A program made the translations under genes and the position numbers. 64,000 nt of DNA, from contig NZ_CH902583.1 in assembly GCF_000152965.1 (NCBI RefSeq), positions 3,229,694 through 3,293,693 of the forward strand, written 5' to 3'. This stretch comes from Roseobacter sp. MED193 (GTDB lineage Bacteria; Pseudomonadota; Alphaproteobacteria; Rhodobacterales; Rhodobacteraceae). The notes under the pieces are model-generated. The model did no database searches. It had not been told where the DNA came from and worked only from the letters and a program-made list of their open reading frames with translations. Below, piece after piece: positions 9,823-19,024 of the stretch; position 1 is the first letter of the stretch; each line of letters begins with the position of its first letter.

Positions 9823-9837
9823 ATAAATCCTGTTTAT
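9823..9837. promoter_or_regulatory. Candidate LysR-type operator (T-N11-A dyad)
   Basis: ATAAATCCTGTTTAT is a perfect 5-bp inverted repeat around a 5-base centre and fits the LysR-type T-N11-A rule (T 9824, A 9836). It lies 9 bases upstream of the LysR ATG in the divergent region with the TAXI gene, in a local AT-rich stretch. Its position would suit autorepression and control of the transporter operon. Binding is inferred. Confidence 0.45.
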
Positions 9838-9846
9838 ATATTGCGC

Positions 9847-10800
9847 ATGAACCTTATCCAGATGTTGACCTTCGAAACCGTCATGACCTCTGCATCGCTG
9901 TCGGATGCGGCGAAGAAACTTGGCCGAACGCAGCCTGCCGTCAGCGCCTCTATCAAAGCGCTGGAGGACCAGCTTGGGTTGCAACTCTTTGAAAGGAGAG
10001 GGAGAAAATTGATCCCTGTGCCGGAGGCGCAGTATCTTCTGACCGAGTCCAAGGCTATTCTCTCTCAGGTCAATCAGGTGCGACAGACAATGCGCAGCCT
10101 GTCGGGGGGGCAAAGTGGCACGCTCAAGGTGGCCGCGATGCCAGGGCCGGTCTCCCTCATTTTTCCAAAGTTCATTGCCTCAAAAATTAGCGGTTCGGAT
10201 GATATTTCGATCTCCATACAGGCGCGAACCTCTAACCAGATCGCAGAACTGACCCGGGCACAGTCGATCGATTTTGGGTTTGCAGACGCGCCTGAACAGG
10301 AAATCGCAGAGAATCTCTATCAAACGGTGGCGATCTCTGCCGATTGTCCGGTTGCCTTGCCAAAAGATCACCCGCTCGCGCGCAAGGCTGAAATCAGTTT
10401 CGCCGATCTGGATGGTCAGCCCCTGGGCACATTGCCCATTGCGCACCGCCAATCTGTCGAACTGGCACACCAATTCGCAGCACGGGACCTAACGTTCAGG
10501 CCGACTATCGAAAGTCAGACCTTTCTGCCGATCCTGCATTTTGTTGCTGCCGGTCAATGTTGTACGGTAATTGATCCACTCTCGATTTTCTTGGCCAGCG
10601 CAGAGGCCCCGATGGTGCCTGGCATCGTGATCAGGCCAATGGTTGAGCCGATACGATATAACTATGCAATCTATTCGCCGAGCTACCGACCAACCTCTGT
10701 CATTGCGCGAAAACTCCTGGAGGCCTGGCAGGACGAGGTCATACTGCTTTTGGGAAATGCAGGTTATAACCCCCGGTTCGAAGACCAGGTCATTGCATGA
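9847..10800 (+). CDS. LysR family transcriptional regulator (TRAP-linked)
   Basis: A 317-residue LysR-type regulator. The N-terminal winged helix-turn-helix is evident (LSDAAKKLGRTQPAVSASI, then LEDQLGLQLFERRGRK), followed by the linker helix and a periplasmic-binding-protein-like effector domain to the end. I chose the ATG at 9847; a TTG two codons upstream is also in frame. The gene is divergent from the TAXI/permease/DadA operon, so it most likely regulates uptake and oxidation of the same compound, and the ligand is probably that compound or its product. Confidence 0.85.
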   Translation: MNLIQMLTFETVMTSASLSDAAKKLGRTQPAVSASIKALEDQLGLQLFERRGRKLIPVPEAQYLLTESKAILSQVNQVRQTMRSLSGGQSGTLKVAAMPGPVSLIFPKFIASKISGSDDISISIQARTSNQIAELTRAQSIDFGFADAPEQEIAENLYQTVAISADCPVALPKDHPLARKAEISFADLDGQPLGTLPIAHRQSVELAHQFAARDLTFRPTIESQTFLPILHFVAAGQCCTVIDPLSIFLASAEAPMVPGIVIRPMVEPIRYNYAIYSPSYRPTSVIARKLLEAWQDEVILLLGNAGYNPRFEDQVIA

Positions 10801-11022
10801 CCGGGCCCAGCACAGGCACGGGCCGCTCTTAACCGCTGAAAGGGGGCAAAGGAGGGTGCAGGGCACCTGCAGACCGTCCGGTGGCATGATCCAGGACGGG
10901 AAGCGGGCTGTTTGGGACTTGATGATCGGTTGCACGGATCCGCGCGGATAGTGCTCTTAAAGGATTTGGAAGAGTTTCTATGTAAAACGGCGGGAGGTTT
11001 GTCATGCAAATGGAACGTTAAA

Positions 11023-12240
11023 GTGACTATAAACGATCGTCGTCTAAATGTTCGGCCAGCGCAGGGTGAAGCTCCCTTTGGTCTGCACGAAGTGTTTATC
11101 TCGCGGACAGATGAGCGCGGCGTTATCAAAGCCGCGAATTACGTGTTCAAACGGGTTGCTCATTACGACTGGGAAGAGCTTCTTGGTGCCCCCCATCGGA
11201 TCATCCGCCATCCTGATATGCCCAAAGGCGTCTTTCACCTGTTCTGGGAAACGCTGAACCGAGGCGAGTGCATCGGCGCCTATGTCAAAAATCGCACAAA
11301 AGATGGCCTGTACTACTGGGTGTTTGCGGTTGCCGTTCCCTGTCCTGGTGGATTTCTTTCTGCGCGTATTCGCCCAAGTAGTGCAAAGTTTGACGAGGTG
11401 AAGAAGGCCTATGCAGAGTTGTTGCAGGCCGAAAAGGAGGATGAGCTGTCTCCTGCGGAAAGCGCGGAAGTGATGCAAGAATGGATCAAGTCAAAGGGAT
11501 ACGAAAGCTACCATCAGTTTTGCACCGCTGCGCTCAGCGAAGAGCTCCTTTCCCGCAGCGCCGGTCTCGGTATCGACCCAGATCAAAAGATCTTGCAGTT
11601 GCAACAAACTATCTCTGATGCGGATGCCCTTGTCGCTGAAACCGAAAGCCTGATTGGGGAGTTTGATGCCATGCGGACCATCCCCCACAATCTAAGAGTA
11701 ATTGCGTCTCGCATCGAGCCTGCTGGTGGTCCTGTCACGGTTCTATCGCAAAATTATGGCAGCATGTCCGCTGAAATGTCGAACTGGTTCGAGAACAACG
11801 TCATGGGAGAGAATAGCAATTTCAACAAGATCAAAGGCGCGGCAACAAATCGTCTGTTTGTTGAGGGCATGACGCGCATTCTTCAAGAATGCGATACACT
11901 TCTCTCCAAAGAGCGTCGGGCGTTGGGGACGGCAGATATTGCCAGTGAGCGTGAAATCCTGGCGCAACTCATAAAACGAGAGCGGGACCTGGCCAACGAA
12001 GGTGGCGAGCAGGTCAATTTTGAGGCCGACAGAATTCAACATGCGTGCAATGTCATGCACCGTCAATTTTTGGGCTTAAGCACCACAAGAGTTCTGTGCA
12101 AAATCGAAGCGGCGCGGTTGCCGCAAGGCGGAGAAACCCTAGATGACATTATCGACCAGCTGGGCAGTTTTCAAAGAAGTATTGCACAACGTTTGACCAA
12201 TATTGCCAAACTCAGCAATCAAGTCCGCGCCATCGAATAA
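11023..12240 (+). CDS. PAS domain protein (aerotaxis-receptor-like, no MCP signalling tip)
   Basis: About 405 residues from the GTG at 11023; the frame is open back to a TTG at 10912, but the protein-like region starts near the GTG, with GGAA 7-11 bases upstream. Residues ~15-120 form an Aer-like PAS domain: ISRTDERGVIKAANYVF, then LLGAPHRIIRHPDMP and TKDGLYYWVFA. Aer PAS domains bind FAD and report redox state. The rest is helical, with LRVIASRIEPAGGPVTVLSQ resembling the start of an MCP-type helix bundle, but the conserved glutamate-rich hairpin tip that binds CheW/CheA was not seen. No transmembrane segments. It may be a soluble redox sensor or a divergent receptor. Confidence 0.7.
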   Translation: MTINDRRLNVRPAQGEAPFGLHEVFISRTDERGVIKAANYVFKRVAHYDWEELLGAPHRIIRHPDMPKGVFHLFWETLNRGECIGAYVKNRTKDGLYYWVFAVAVPCPGGFLSARIRPSSAKFDEVKKAYAELLQAEKEDELSPAESAEVMQEWIKSKGYESYHQFCTAALSEELLSRSAGLGIDPDQKILQLQQTISDADALVAETESLIGEFDAMRTIPHNLRVIASRIEPAGGPVTVLSQNYGSMSAEMSNWFENNVMGENSNFNKIKGAATNRLFVEGMTRILQECDTLLSKERRALGTADIASEREILAQLIKRERDLANEGGEQVNFEADRIQHACNVMHRQFLGLSTTRVLCKIEAARLPQGGETLDDIIDQLGSFQRSIAQRLTNIAKLSNQVRAIE

Positions 12241-12348
12241 CCCGTCGAGGCAGCAAGCTTTGACCTATCTTTGAGCATGGCTTGGGCCTGCATAGTGCTA
12301 TGCATCCAACCTCCAGAAAGACTTCTTAGGTTTGTTGATACGCGGGGG

Positions 12349-14016
12349 TTAGTCACCAGCGAGGATCCAGCTTGAGGCTTTTTCGGCAATCATGATTGTG
12401 GGCGAATTGGTATTGCCGCTGGTGATTTCCGGCATCACCGAGGCATCTACCACGCGCAAGGCTTTGATGCCTTTGACGCGCAGATGTGGGTCAAGCACAG
12501 CAGAAGGATCGTCCGCGCGCCCCATTTTGACCGTGCCCACCGGATGGAAGATCGTGCTGGCGATGTCACCGGCCAGTCGCGCCAGATCCGCGTCGCTTTG
12601 GTATTGCACACCGGGTTTAAATTCTTCGGGTGCATAGGGCTGCATTGCCGGTTGCCCCATGATTTCGCGCACCTGACGCAGACTATCTGCCGCCACTCTG
12701 CGGTCATCCTCAGTGTCCAGGTAATTGGGCGAAATCAACGGCGCATCGCGGAAATTGGCCGAGGCTATCCGAACATGGCCGCGGCTGGTGGGGTTCAGGT
12801 TACAAACGCTGACCGTCATGGCTGGGAAATCATGCAAATCCTCACCAAAGGCTTCCAGGCTGAGCGGTTGTACATGGTATTCCAGGTTGGCATGTGTTCG
12901 GCTTGGATCCGAGCGTGTAAAAGCGCCCAACTGGCTTGGCGACATGCTCATCGGGCCCGAGCGTTTAAACAGGTACTCCAGCCCGATCTTGGCCTTGCCA
13001 ATCATGGAATTAGCCATTGTATTCAGTGTACTGGTACCTTTTACCTTGAACACGGCGCGGATCTGCAAATGGTCTTGCAGGTTTTCCCCTACATAGGGCT
13101 GGTCCATAAGGACCTCGATACCATGCTCTTTCAGCAGGGACGCCGGACCAATCCCGGACAACTGCAGGATCTGTGGTGAGTTCAGCGCCCCGGCAGAGAG
13201 CACAACTTCGCGACTTGCACGCACCTCTACGAGGTCGCCCGCACGGCTGACCCTGGCGCCGATACAGCGCAGAGCACCGTCGTTGTCTTTCTCAAAAGAA
13301 AGCTTCTCGACTTGAGCTTCGGTCCAAATGGTCAGATTCTTGCGCTTCTTGGCCGGACGCAGAAAGGCCTTTGAGGTGTTCCACCGCCAGCCAGAGCGCT
13401 GGTTCACGTCGAAATAACCAACACCGGCGTTGTCACCACTGTTGAAATCGTCGGTCTTCTGGATGCCGGTTTCAACAGCTGCATCGGCAAAGCTGTCCAG
13501 TACATCCCAGCTTAGCCGCTGTTTTTCGATCCGCCATTCGCCGCCATGCCCGTGCATGTCGGAAAACCGGCTGTTGTTGCCGGTGACCGGATCGGCGCCA
13601 TCGTCCATCTTGTAGTGGTTCTCATGCGCCTTGAAATCCGCGAGGGAGTTTTCCCAGTTCCAGGCCTCTTCACCGGTCACTTTGGCCCAGTTGTCATAGT
13701 CGCGGGCCTGACCGCGCATGTAGATCATCCCGTTGATCGAGGAACAGCCACCCAGCGCTTTGCCGCGGGGGTAGAGCAGGCTGCGCCCGTTTAATCCCTT
13801 GTCAGGCTGGGTCTTGTACATCCAGTCTGCTCGCGGGTTGCCGATACAATATAGATAGCCCACGGGGACATGGATCCACGGATAGGTGTCTGGCTTGCCG
13901 GCTTCCAGTAGCAATACATGATTGGTGGGGTCCGCACTGAGCCGATTGGCCAGCAAGCACCCTGCAGAACCTGCGCCGACGACGATATAGTCAAACCCTT
14001 TGAAACCATCAGACAT
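12349..14016 (-). CDS. GMC family FAD-dependent oxidoreductase (choline/alcohol dehydrogenase-like)
   Basis: A 555-residue enzyme from the ATG at 14016, where GGTGG lies just upstream. The frame is open a further 62 codons, but that extension is not conserved-looking. Residues ~8-25 are the FAD dinucleotide fold (DYIVVGAGSAGCLLANRL). GMC signature 1 appears in PRGKALGGCSSINGMIY and signature 2 in GALNSPQILQLSGIGP. Near the C-terminus HPVGTVKMG supplies the catalytic histidine and GNTNSPTIMIAEKA closes the FAD site. It oxidises alcohols such as choline or long-chain or aromatic alcohols. No betaine aldehyde dehydrogenase is adjacent, so betA is not assigned. It is divergent from a LysR gene. 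Confidence 0.85.
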   Translation of the reverse strand: MSDGFKGFDYIVVGAGSAGCLLANRLSADPTNHVLLLEAGKPDTYPWIHVPVGYLYCIGNPRADWMYKTQPDKGLNGRSLLYPRGKALGGCSSINGMIYMRGQARDYDNWAKVTGEEAWNWENSLADFKAHENHYKMDDGADPVTGNNSRFSDMHGHGGEWRIEKQRLSWDVLDSFADAAVETGIQKTDDFNSGDNAGVGYFDVNQRSGWRWNTSKAFLRPAKKRKNLTIWTEAQVEKLSFEKDNDGALRCIGARVSRAGDLVEVRASREVVLSAGALNSPQILQLSGIGPASLLKEHGIEVLMDQPYVGENLQDHLQIRAVFKVKGTSTLNTMANSMIGKAKIGLEYLFKRSGPMSMSPSQLGAFTRSDPSRTHANLEYHVQPLSLEAFGEDLHDFPAMTVSVCNLNPTSRGHVRIASANFRDAPLISPNYLDTEDDRRVAADSLRQVREIMGQPAMQPYAPEEFKPGVQYQSDADLARLAGDIASTIFHPVGTVKMGRADDPSAVLDPHLRVKGIKALRVVDASVMPEITSGNTNSPTIMIAEKASSWILAGD

Positions 14017-14223
14017 ATTTGCCACCCACTTTAAGCCGTTTTCCGTTGGTTTCGTGCTGAGAGGACGGGTGAACGCTTTGGTTTCAGGCGCGATTTTCTG
14101 GGCCAAAGAAAACAAGCTGTTCAGGTCAGGTTGCCTCCCAGAACGCGATTTCAAAGATCTGTGACGTACAATGAGCAAGAAACCTAATGACAAATGCCAC
14201 AAGGTATTATTACAAAAATTTAT

Positions 14224-15171
14224 ATGGACCGATACAATAACATTAACAGCATCTTGGCTTTTGTAACCGTCGCGCGCGAAGGCAGCGTTTCACGTGCGGC
14301 AGAAGTGCTGAACCTGACCCAGCCAGCCATCAGTCACCAAATTAAGCGGCTCAGCACAGAAACAGGGATCACGCTGTTCACAAGAACAGCCAGCGGGTTA
14401 CAGATCAGCCACGATGGGGCTGCAGTGTTGTCAAAGGCCCAACAGGTCCTGGATGCCATGGCTGATTTTCAGCGGACTGCTCGACTGCGATCGGGCCAAA
14501 TCAGCGGCAAATTGACGATAGGGACCATCGTCGATCCAGAATTCATCCGCCTGGGGCAGATGCTCGCCCGCTTGCGTAGTGAGCATCCGGGGATCGAGAC
14601 GGAGCTGGTCCATGGGGTCAGCGGCGATATCGTGGCATGGCTCAAGCGTGGTCGGATTGATGCCGGGTTTTATCTATGCGGTCCTGATGATCTGCCCCAG
14701 ATGGAGGCCGAGGGCGAAGATGCAATCGATGCTATTCGGCTGGCGGATTTTCACTACCGCGTCATTGGACCAACTGGCTGGCAGAACAAAATCCAAGATG
14801 CCAGTTGGTCACAACTGGCGAGCCTGCCCTGGATTGGAACGCCAGAGGCATCTGTCCACCATCGCCTGCTCAACAGAGTGTACGAAGACCAGAGCAATCG
14901 TTTAAACGTCGTTGCCCTCGTCGATCAAGAAGCGTCCATGCTTGAAATGGTCAGATCCGGAATAGGCCTGAGTCTATGTCGTGAATCCATCGCACTGCAC
15001 CAAAAGCAATCATTCGGGCTGGCTGTGGGCAATGCCGTCTCCGTGCCAGCCTGTCTTTGTTTTGTCGCTTTGCAACGGCGCCGGGAAAACCCAATACTCG
15101 CTGAGGTTTTCGAGCTTCTGGAAAACTCCTGGTCGCTAGCCGACAGCCGCCGCAGTATCGAACACAGCTAA
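14224..15171 (+). CDS. LysR family transcriptional regulator (GMC-linked)
   Basis: A 315-residue regulator from the ATG at 14224; an in-frame ATG at 14194 would add 10 residues, but the LysR helix-turn-helix normally begins within 5-10 residues of the start, as here. The N-terminal wHTH reads VSRAAEVLNLTQPAISHQI then LSTETGITLFTRT. The effector-binding domain fills the rest. Divergent from the GMC oxidoreductase across ~200 bases, so it probably controls that gene. No clear operator was picked out. Confidence 0.85.
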   Translation: MDRYNNINSILAFVTVAREGSVSRAAEVLNLTQPAISHQIKRLSTETGITLFTRTASGLQISHDGAAVLSKAQQVLDAMADFQRTARLRSGQISGKLTIGTIVDPEFIRLGQMLARLRSEHPGIETELVHGVSGDIVAWLKRGRIDAGFYLCGPDDLPQMEAEGEDAIDAIRLADFHYRVIGPTGWQNKIQDASWSQLASLPWIGTPEASVHHRLLNRVYEDQSNRLNVVALVDQEASMLEMVRSGIGLSLCRESIALHQKQSFGLAVGNAVSVPACLCFVALQRRRENPILAEVFELLENSWSLADSRRSIEHS

Positions 15172-15254
15172 TCAGAGCCCCCATTCCTCCTGAACATGCG
15201 CTCGAGCCATTGGCAGTGAAAGCACTTGACCGACCGCAATGCAGCGTTCTAAAC

Positions 15255-15425
15255 GGCAAGAGTCGGTTTTCTAGGAAATTAATAGGGAATTCGTGGCGAC
15301 AAACCTGTAGCTAAGCGAAACTGCCCCCGCAACTGTATGCGATACGCCGCATTTCGAGATCCACTGGGCTGAAGGGCCTGGGAAGGTGAAATGAGGCTTA
15401 AGTCGTTAGTCAGGAGACCTGCCGA
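15255..15425 (+). promoter_or_regulatory. Cobalamin (B12) riboswitch
   Basis: The region has the order expected of an adenosylcobalamin/cobalamin aptamer: a GGGAA segment near 15285, then CTGCCCCCGCAACTGTA (15321-15337), a CACTGGGCT segment, a GGGAAGGTGAAATGAGGC arm, and the B12 box AGTCAGGAGACCTGCC at 15408-15423. It lies ~125 bases upstream of the first gene of an ABC uptake operon. Known switches of this class lower expression when cobalamin is bound. The expression platform between 15426 and 15550 was not resolved. Confidence 0.92.
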
Positions 15426-15550
15426 CATGACACTGGAACCGGACGGGGATGTCTGGGGTGGATCGCGTCGCCCTAGCCGGTTTGTGCTACCGGTGCCATT
15501 GCGTTCAATCCCAAATGTCTTGTCCAATATTGGCGAAGGAGCCAAGAAGT

Positions 15551-16567
15551 ATGAAAAACGGCCTAATTGCGTCCGGGGTGTTGACGCTGGTATTGATGTC
15601 CTCAGTGGTGAATGCACAGCAAACTGAATACCCCCTGACAGTTTCAAATTGCGGATTCGATCAAACCTTTGACGCGGCGCCAAACGCCACTGTCACGGTC
15701 GGTCAGTCCACGACTGAACTGCTCTACCTGCTGGGTTTGGGTGAAAAAGTGGCGGGCACGTCGGTTTGGTTCAATCCGGTGCTTCCTCAATTTGCAGGGC
15801 TGAACGCAGGCATTGAACGTCTGGCAGACAACGACCCAAGCTTTGAGAGCGTGGTGAACAAAAAACCCGATCTCGTAACAGTCATGTATGAATGGCATGT
15901 GGGCGCCGAGGGTATCGTGGCCACACGCAATATGTTCCATGATGTGGGCGTGCCCACCTATGTGATGCCAACAGATTGCGAAAGCAAAGACAACCTGGTT
16001 GGTGGCGACGGCACGCGCTCTGAGTTGTTTTCCACCGAACAGCTCTACAAAGCCATCTCACAACTCTCCTTGATCTATGATGTACAATCCAATGGGGTTG
16101 AACTCATTGAGAGCCTTAAGGCCAGTGAGGCTGACGCGATTGCACAGGCCCAAGCGCTTAACCTGCCAACAGGCACTTCCGCACTCTTTTGGTTCTCCTC
16201 GGCGGACATGGAGGCAGATCCCTATGTTGCAGGTCGACAGGGGGTCCCTGCTTACATGATGGACAAACTGGGCGTAGACAACGTGGTGACCTCTGATGAG
16301 GAATGGCCATTGGTGGGCTGGGAAACGCTGGCTAAAGCTGATCCGTCTTTCATCGTCATTGCTGAAATGAACCGTCGCCGCTTTCCTGCTGATGACGTCG
16401 AAATGAAGCGACAATTCCTGATGAACGACCCCGTAGCATCCGAAATGACGGCCGTCAAAGAAGGTCGGATCATCACCATCGGCGCACATGCCATGAGCCC
16501 AACTGTACGGGCCATCTATGCGTTGGGGCAGGTTGCTGAGGCGCTTGAAGGTTACAACCTAAAATGA
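15551..16567 (+). CDS. btuF: Cobalamin ABC transporter substrate-binding protein (BtuF-like)
   Basis: A 338-residue periplasmic protein from the ATG at 15551, with AAGGAG about a dozen bases upstream. Residues 1-22 form a signal peptide ending VVNA. The mature protein has the class III binding-protein fold of FepB/BtuF proteins: NCGFDQTFDAAP, TVGQSTTELLYLLGLGEKV, and late PTVRAIYALGQVAEAL. Family members carry cobalamin, haem or ferric siderophores; the upstream B12 riboswitch is the reason to prefer cobalamin. It overlaps the permease gene by ATGA (16564-16567), so translation is coupled. The symbol is by function, not by close sequence match. Confidence 0.8.
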   Translation: MKNGLIASGVLTLVLMSSVVNAQQTEYPLTVSNCGFDQTFDAAPNATVTVGQSTTELLYLLGLGEKVAGTSVWFNPVLPQFAGLNAGIERLADNDPSFESVVNKKPDLVTVMYEWHVGAEGIVATRNMFHDVGVPTYVMPTDCESKDNLVGGDGTRSELFSTEQLYKAISQLSLIYDVQSNGVELIESLKASEADAIAQAQALNLPTGTSALFWFSSADMEADPYVAGRQGVPAYMMDKLGVDNVVTSDEEWPLVGWETLAKADPSFIVIAEMNRRRFPADDVEMKRQFLMNDPVASEMTAVKEGRIITIGAHAMSPTVRAIYALGQVAEALEGYNLK

Positions 16568-17625
16568 TCACGACTGACCGGAAATCGAGCCGGTCGGCTT
16601 ATCGAAACCTTTGGAAGTGGGCGGTCATAGCGCCGCCCCTTCTATTCTTCGCGTTGGTGGCTGGCACGGCTATGGGGGAAACCAGTATCCCAATGGATGT
16701 GGTCCTAAAAGTGTTGGCCAACAAGATTTTTGGTGCAGCCTATCCGGTTGATCGCATCGACGCTGGTATCATTTGGAGCTACCGGCTTGCCCGAGCGGTT
16801 GTGGCCGCCTGTTGCGGGGCCGGGTTGGCCTTATCTGGTGTCGTGCTCCAGGCGCTCTTGCGAAACAGCCTGGCTGACCCCTATTTGTTGGGGATCTCAG
16901 CGGGGGCCTCCACGGGTGCAGTTGCTGTTGCGATCATTGGTCTTGGCGGCGGGCTGATCTCCATGTCTGCGGGTGCCTTTGTTGGCGCCCTCTTGGCCTT
17001 TGCCTTTGTCGCGATGCTTGCGTCTTTGGCGGGGGGAGGTACGGGACTTCGCGCGGCGGGTGTGATTGTACTGGCAGGGATCGCCGGATCTCAGCTGTTT
17101 AATGCCTTGACCGCCTTTCTGATTGCAAAATCTGCCAATGCAGAACAGGCCCGCGGGATCATGTTCTGGTTAATGGGCAACCTCAGCGGCGTGCGATGGG
17201 CTGATACTATTACCGTTGTGCCTGCCGCCCTTTTTGGTTTGCTGGTCTGTATTTTCAATATTCGCGCTCTGGACGCCTTTACCTTCGGTTCTGACAGCGC
17301 TGCCTCTCTTGGTATTGCGGTAAAACGCGTGCAGTTTGGTCTGATCGCCGTTGCCGCGCTTATGACGGCTGCGATGGTCTCTATCACCGGTTCGATTGGT
17401 TTTGTGGGCTTGGTCATTCCGCATGCCATGCGCCTGGTCGTAGGGACGCGCCACCGCGCGCTTCTTCCGGCTTCTGCTTTGGCTGGGGCGATCTTTCTCA
17501 TTATGGCAGATATCATTGCACGCATTGTAATCCCTGGTCAGGTTTTGCCCATTGGGGTTGTGACAGCCCTGGTTGGTGCCCCTGTGTTTGCGCTGATTTT
17601 GATCGGACGGAGAGCTGCTGTATGA
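16564..17625 (+). CDS. btuC: Cobalamin ABC transporter permease (FecCD/BtuC family)
   Basis: A 353-residue inner-membrane protein with about ten hydrophobic segments. Typical FecCD features are RLARAVVAACCGAGLALSGV, LLRNSLADPYLLGISAGAS, and near the C-terminus GSIGFVGLVIPHAMRLVVG, followed by a helix with RIVIPGQVLPIGVVTALVG. It forms the translocation path for the ligand delivered by the binding protein and pairs with the downstream ATPase, which it overlaps by 4 bases. Specificity for cobalamin rests on the riboswitch. Confidence 0.88.
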   Translation: MITTDRKSSRSAYRNLWKWAVIAPPLLFFALVAGTAMGETSIPMDVVLKVLANKIFGAAYPVDRIDAGIIWSYRLARAVVAACCGAGLALSGVVLQALLRNSLADPYLLGISAGASTGAVAVAIIGLGGGLISMSAGAFVGALLAFAFVAMLASLAGGGTGLRAAGVIVLAGIAGSQLFNALTAFLIAKSANAEQARGIMFWLMGNLSGVRWADTITVVPAALFGLLVCIFNIRALDAFTFGSDSAASLGIAVKRVQFGLIAVAALMTAAMVSITGSIGFVGLVIPHAMRLVVGTRHRALLPASALAGAIFLIMADIIARIVIPGQVLPIGVVTALVGAPVFALILIGRRAAV

Positions 17626-18395
17626 TCCTTAGGTGTGAAAATCTCGGCTGGCGGGTCCGCCGCAAAGAGATCGTTTCAAACGCGTCGCTGACGTTGAATG
17701 AGGGTGAAATGCTGGGGTTGATTGGCCCCAATGGGTCGGGCAAGTCGACCTTGTTGCGGATGTTGGCAGGGGTTCGCTATCCCAGCACCGGGCGTGTCTA
17801 CCTAGGGGGGACTCCTATGCCGGAGCTGCGCCAGAGGGAGATCGCGCAGACATTGGCCCTGGTCGAGCAGCACGCTGATACGGAAGAGCGGATCACCGTT
17901 AGAGAAGCGGTTGAACTTGGGCGTACACCGTTCCTTTCGGTGCTGCAGCCCTGGAGCCAGGACGACGAAGCCATTGTCGTGGATGCGATTGCGGCAGTAG
18001 ATCTGCATGGATTTGAAAACCGGAACTGGCACACGCTTTCGGGCGGCGAACGCCAACGCGTCCAGATTGCGCGGGCCCTGGCGCAACAGCCGCAGGTGTT
18101 GTTGCTCGACGAGCCAACCAATCATCTGGATATCAAACACCAGTTGGCCATATTGCAATTGGTGAAAGAGTTGCCAATAACCAAAGTGGTTGCTTTGCAC
18201 GATTTGAACCAAGCTATGATCTGTGACCGAATTTGTGTGATGCATGCTGGGCGGATTGAGGCTTTGGGGGTGCCCGCAGAAATCCTTACAGAAACACGTC
18301 TGATGAACACATTCGGTGTCTGCGGCCATTTTATGACCGACCCCTTTGATGGCTCGCCTGTCATTCGCTTTCACCGGGCTCACAGAATGGACTGA
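17622..18395 (+). CDS. btuD: Cobalamin ABC transporter ATP-binding protein (BtuD/FecE-like)
   Basis: A 257-residue ABC ATPase. Walker A GPNGSGKST (~37-45), Q-loop region near VEQHADT, signature LSGGERQRVQIARALA, Walker B VLLLDEPTNHLD and the switch histidine in VVALHDLN are all intact. It energises the BtuC-like permease. Third gene of the riboswitch-controlled operon, 4-base overlap with btuC, and followed after 3 bases by the pseudoazurin gene. Confidence 0.88.
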   Translation: MILRCENLGWRVRRKEIVSNASLTLNEGEMLGLIGPNGSGKSTLLRMLAGVRYPSTGRVYLGGTPMPELRQREIAQTLALVEQHADTEERITVREAVELGRTPFLSVLQPWSQDDEAIVVDAIAAVDLHGFENRNWHTLSGGERQRVQIARALAQQPQVLLLDEPTNHLDIKHQLAILQLVKELPITKVVALHDLNQAMICDRICVMHAGRIEALGVPAEILTETRLMNTFGVCGHFMTDPFDGSPVIRFHRAHRMD

Positions 18396-18398
18396 CAA

Positions 18399-18821
18399 AT
18401 GCGACCACTACTGACTTTCTTGTTTCTCGTCATCCCGACCCTCGCTTTGGCTGAAACCTATGAGGTGCAGATGTTGAACCGAAACGCCAACGGTTCAATG
18501 GTCTACGATCCCCCCTACCTAAACATCCAGGCCGGCGACCGCGTCAAATTTGTCGCTACACGACCGGGGCATAACGCTGTCAGTATTCAGGGCATGATCC
18601 CAGACGGTGCTATGGCCATCAAAGGCAGGCTCAATGAGGAACTCACGGTAACCTTAGATGTTGAGGGCCTGTATGGTATCAAATGTACTCCGCATTTTGC
18701 CATGGGTATGGTCATGGTGATTGAGGTGGGTGCACAAAAGGCAAAGGTCGATGACATTCCTGTGGGCTTGCCAGAACGTGCTGCCGCACGACTGCAAGAC
18801 TACCTTGCGCATCGAAATTAA
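18399..18821 (+). CDS. Pseudoazurin (type 1 copper electron carrier)
   Basis: A 140-residue periplasmic cupredoxin with an 18-residue signal peptide (ending LALA). After cleavage the copper ligands fall at His40 (PGHNA), Cys78, His81 and Met86 (CTPHFAMGM), the canonical pseudoazurin numbering. YGIKCTPHF marks the C-terminal copper loop. Pseudoazurins give electrons to nitrite reductase, nitrous oxide reductase or cytochrome peroxidases. None of these enzymes is nearby; instead the gene starts 3 bases after the B12 transporter ATPase, so it may be read from the riboswitch-controlled transcript. That would be an unusual link and deserves checking. Confidence 0.9.
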   Translation: MRPLLTFLFLVIPTLALAETYEVQMLNRNANGSMVYDPPYLNIQAGDRVKFVATRPGHNAVSIQGMIPDGAMAIKGRLNEELTVTLDVEGLYGIKCTPHFAMGMVMVIEVGAQKAKVDDIPVGLPERAAARLQDYLAHRN

Positions 18822-19024
18822 AGCTCGGCGTGGTCCGTACGCGCCTTTGCAAACAAAAGGTTTGATGGAAGGTCCTGTTTTGGGCCTGTATCTGATGATG
18901 CTCCCTCGCCATGTCTTGGCTGTTGATTGCCTGACGCCGACCATGAGACGGGGAGCAGTAAAGGAAATTTCAATTCTGCTGCGATAGTCTTTGGGGAACC
19001 TGCGGTTTCAGACAGAAGGCTGAC

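Noticed and set aside
12349-14016. Assignment of the GMC enzyme as choline dehydrogenase betA
   Set aside because: No betB, betI or choline transporter adjoins it, and GMC sequence alone does not give substrate.
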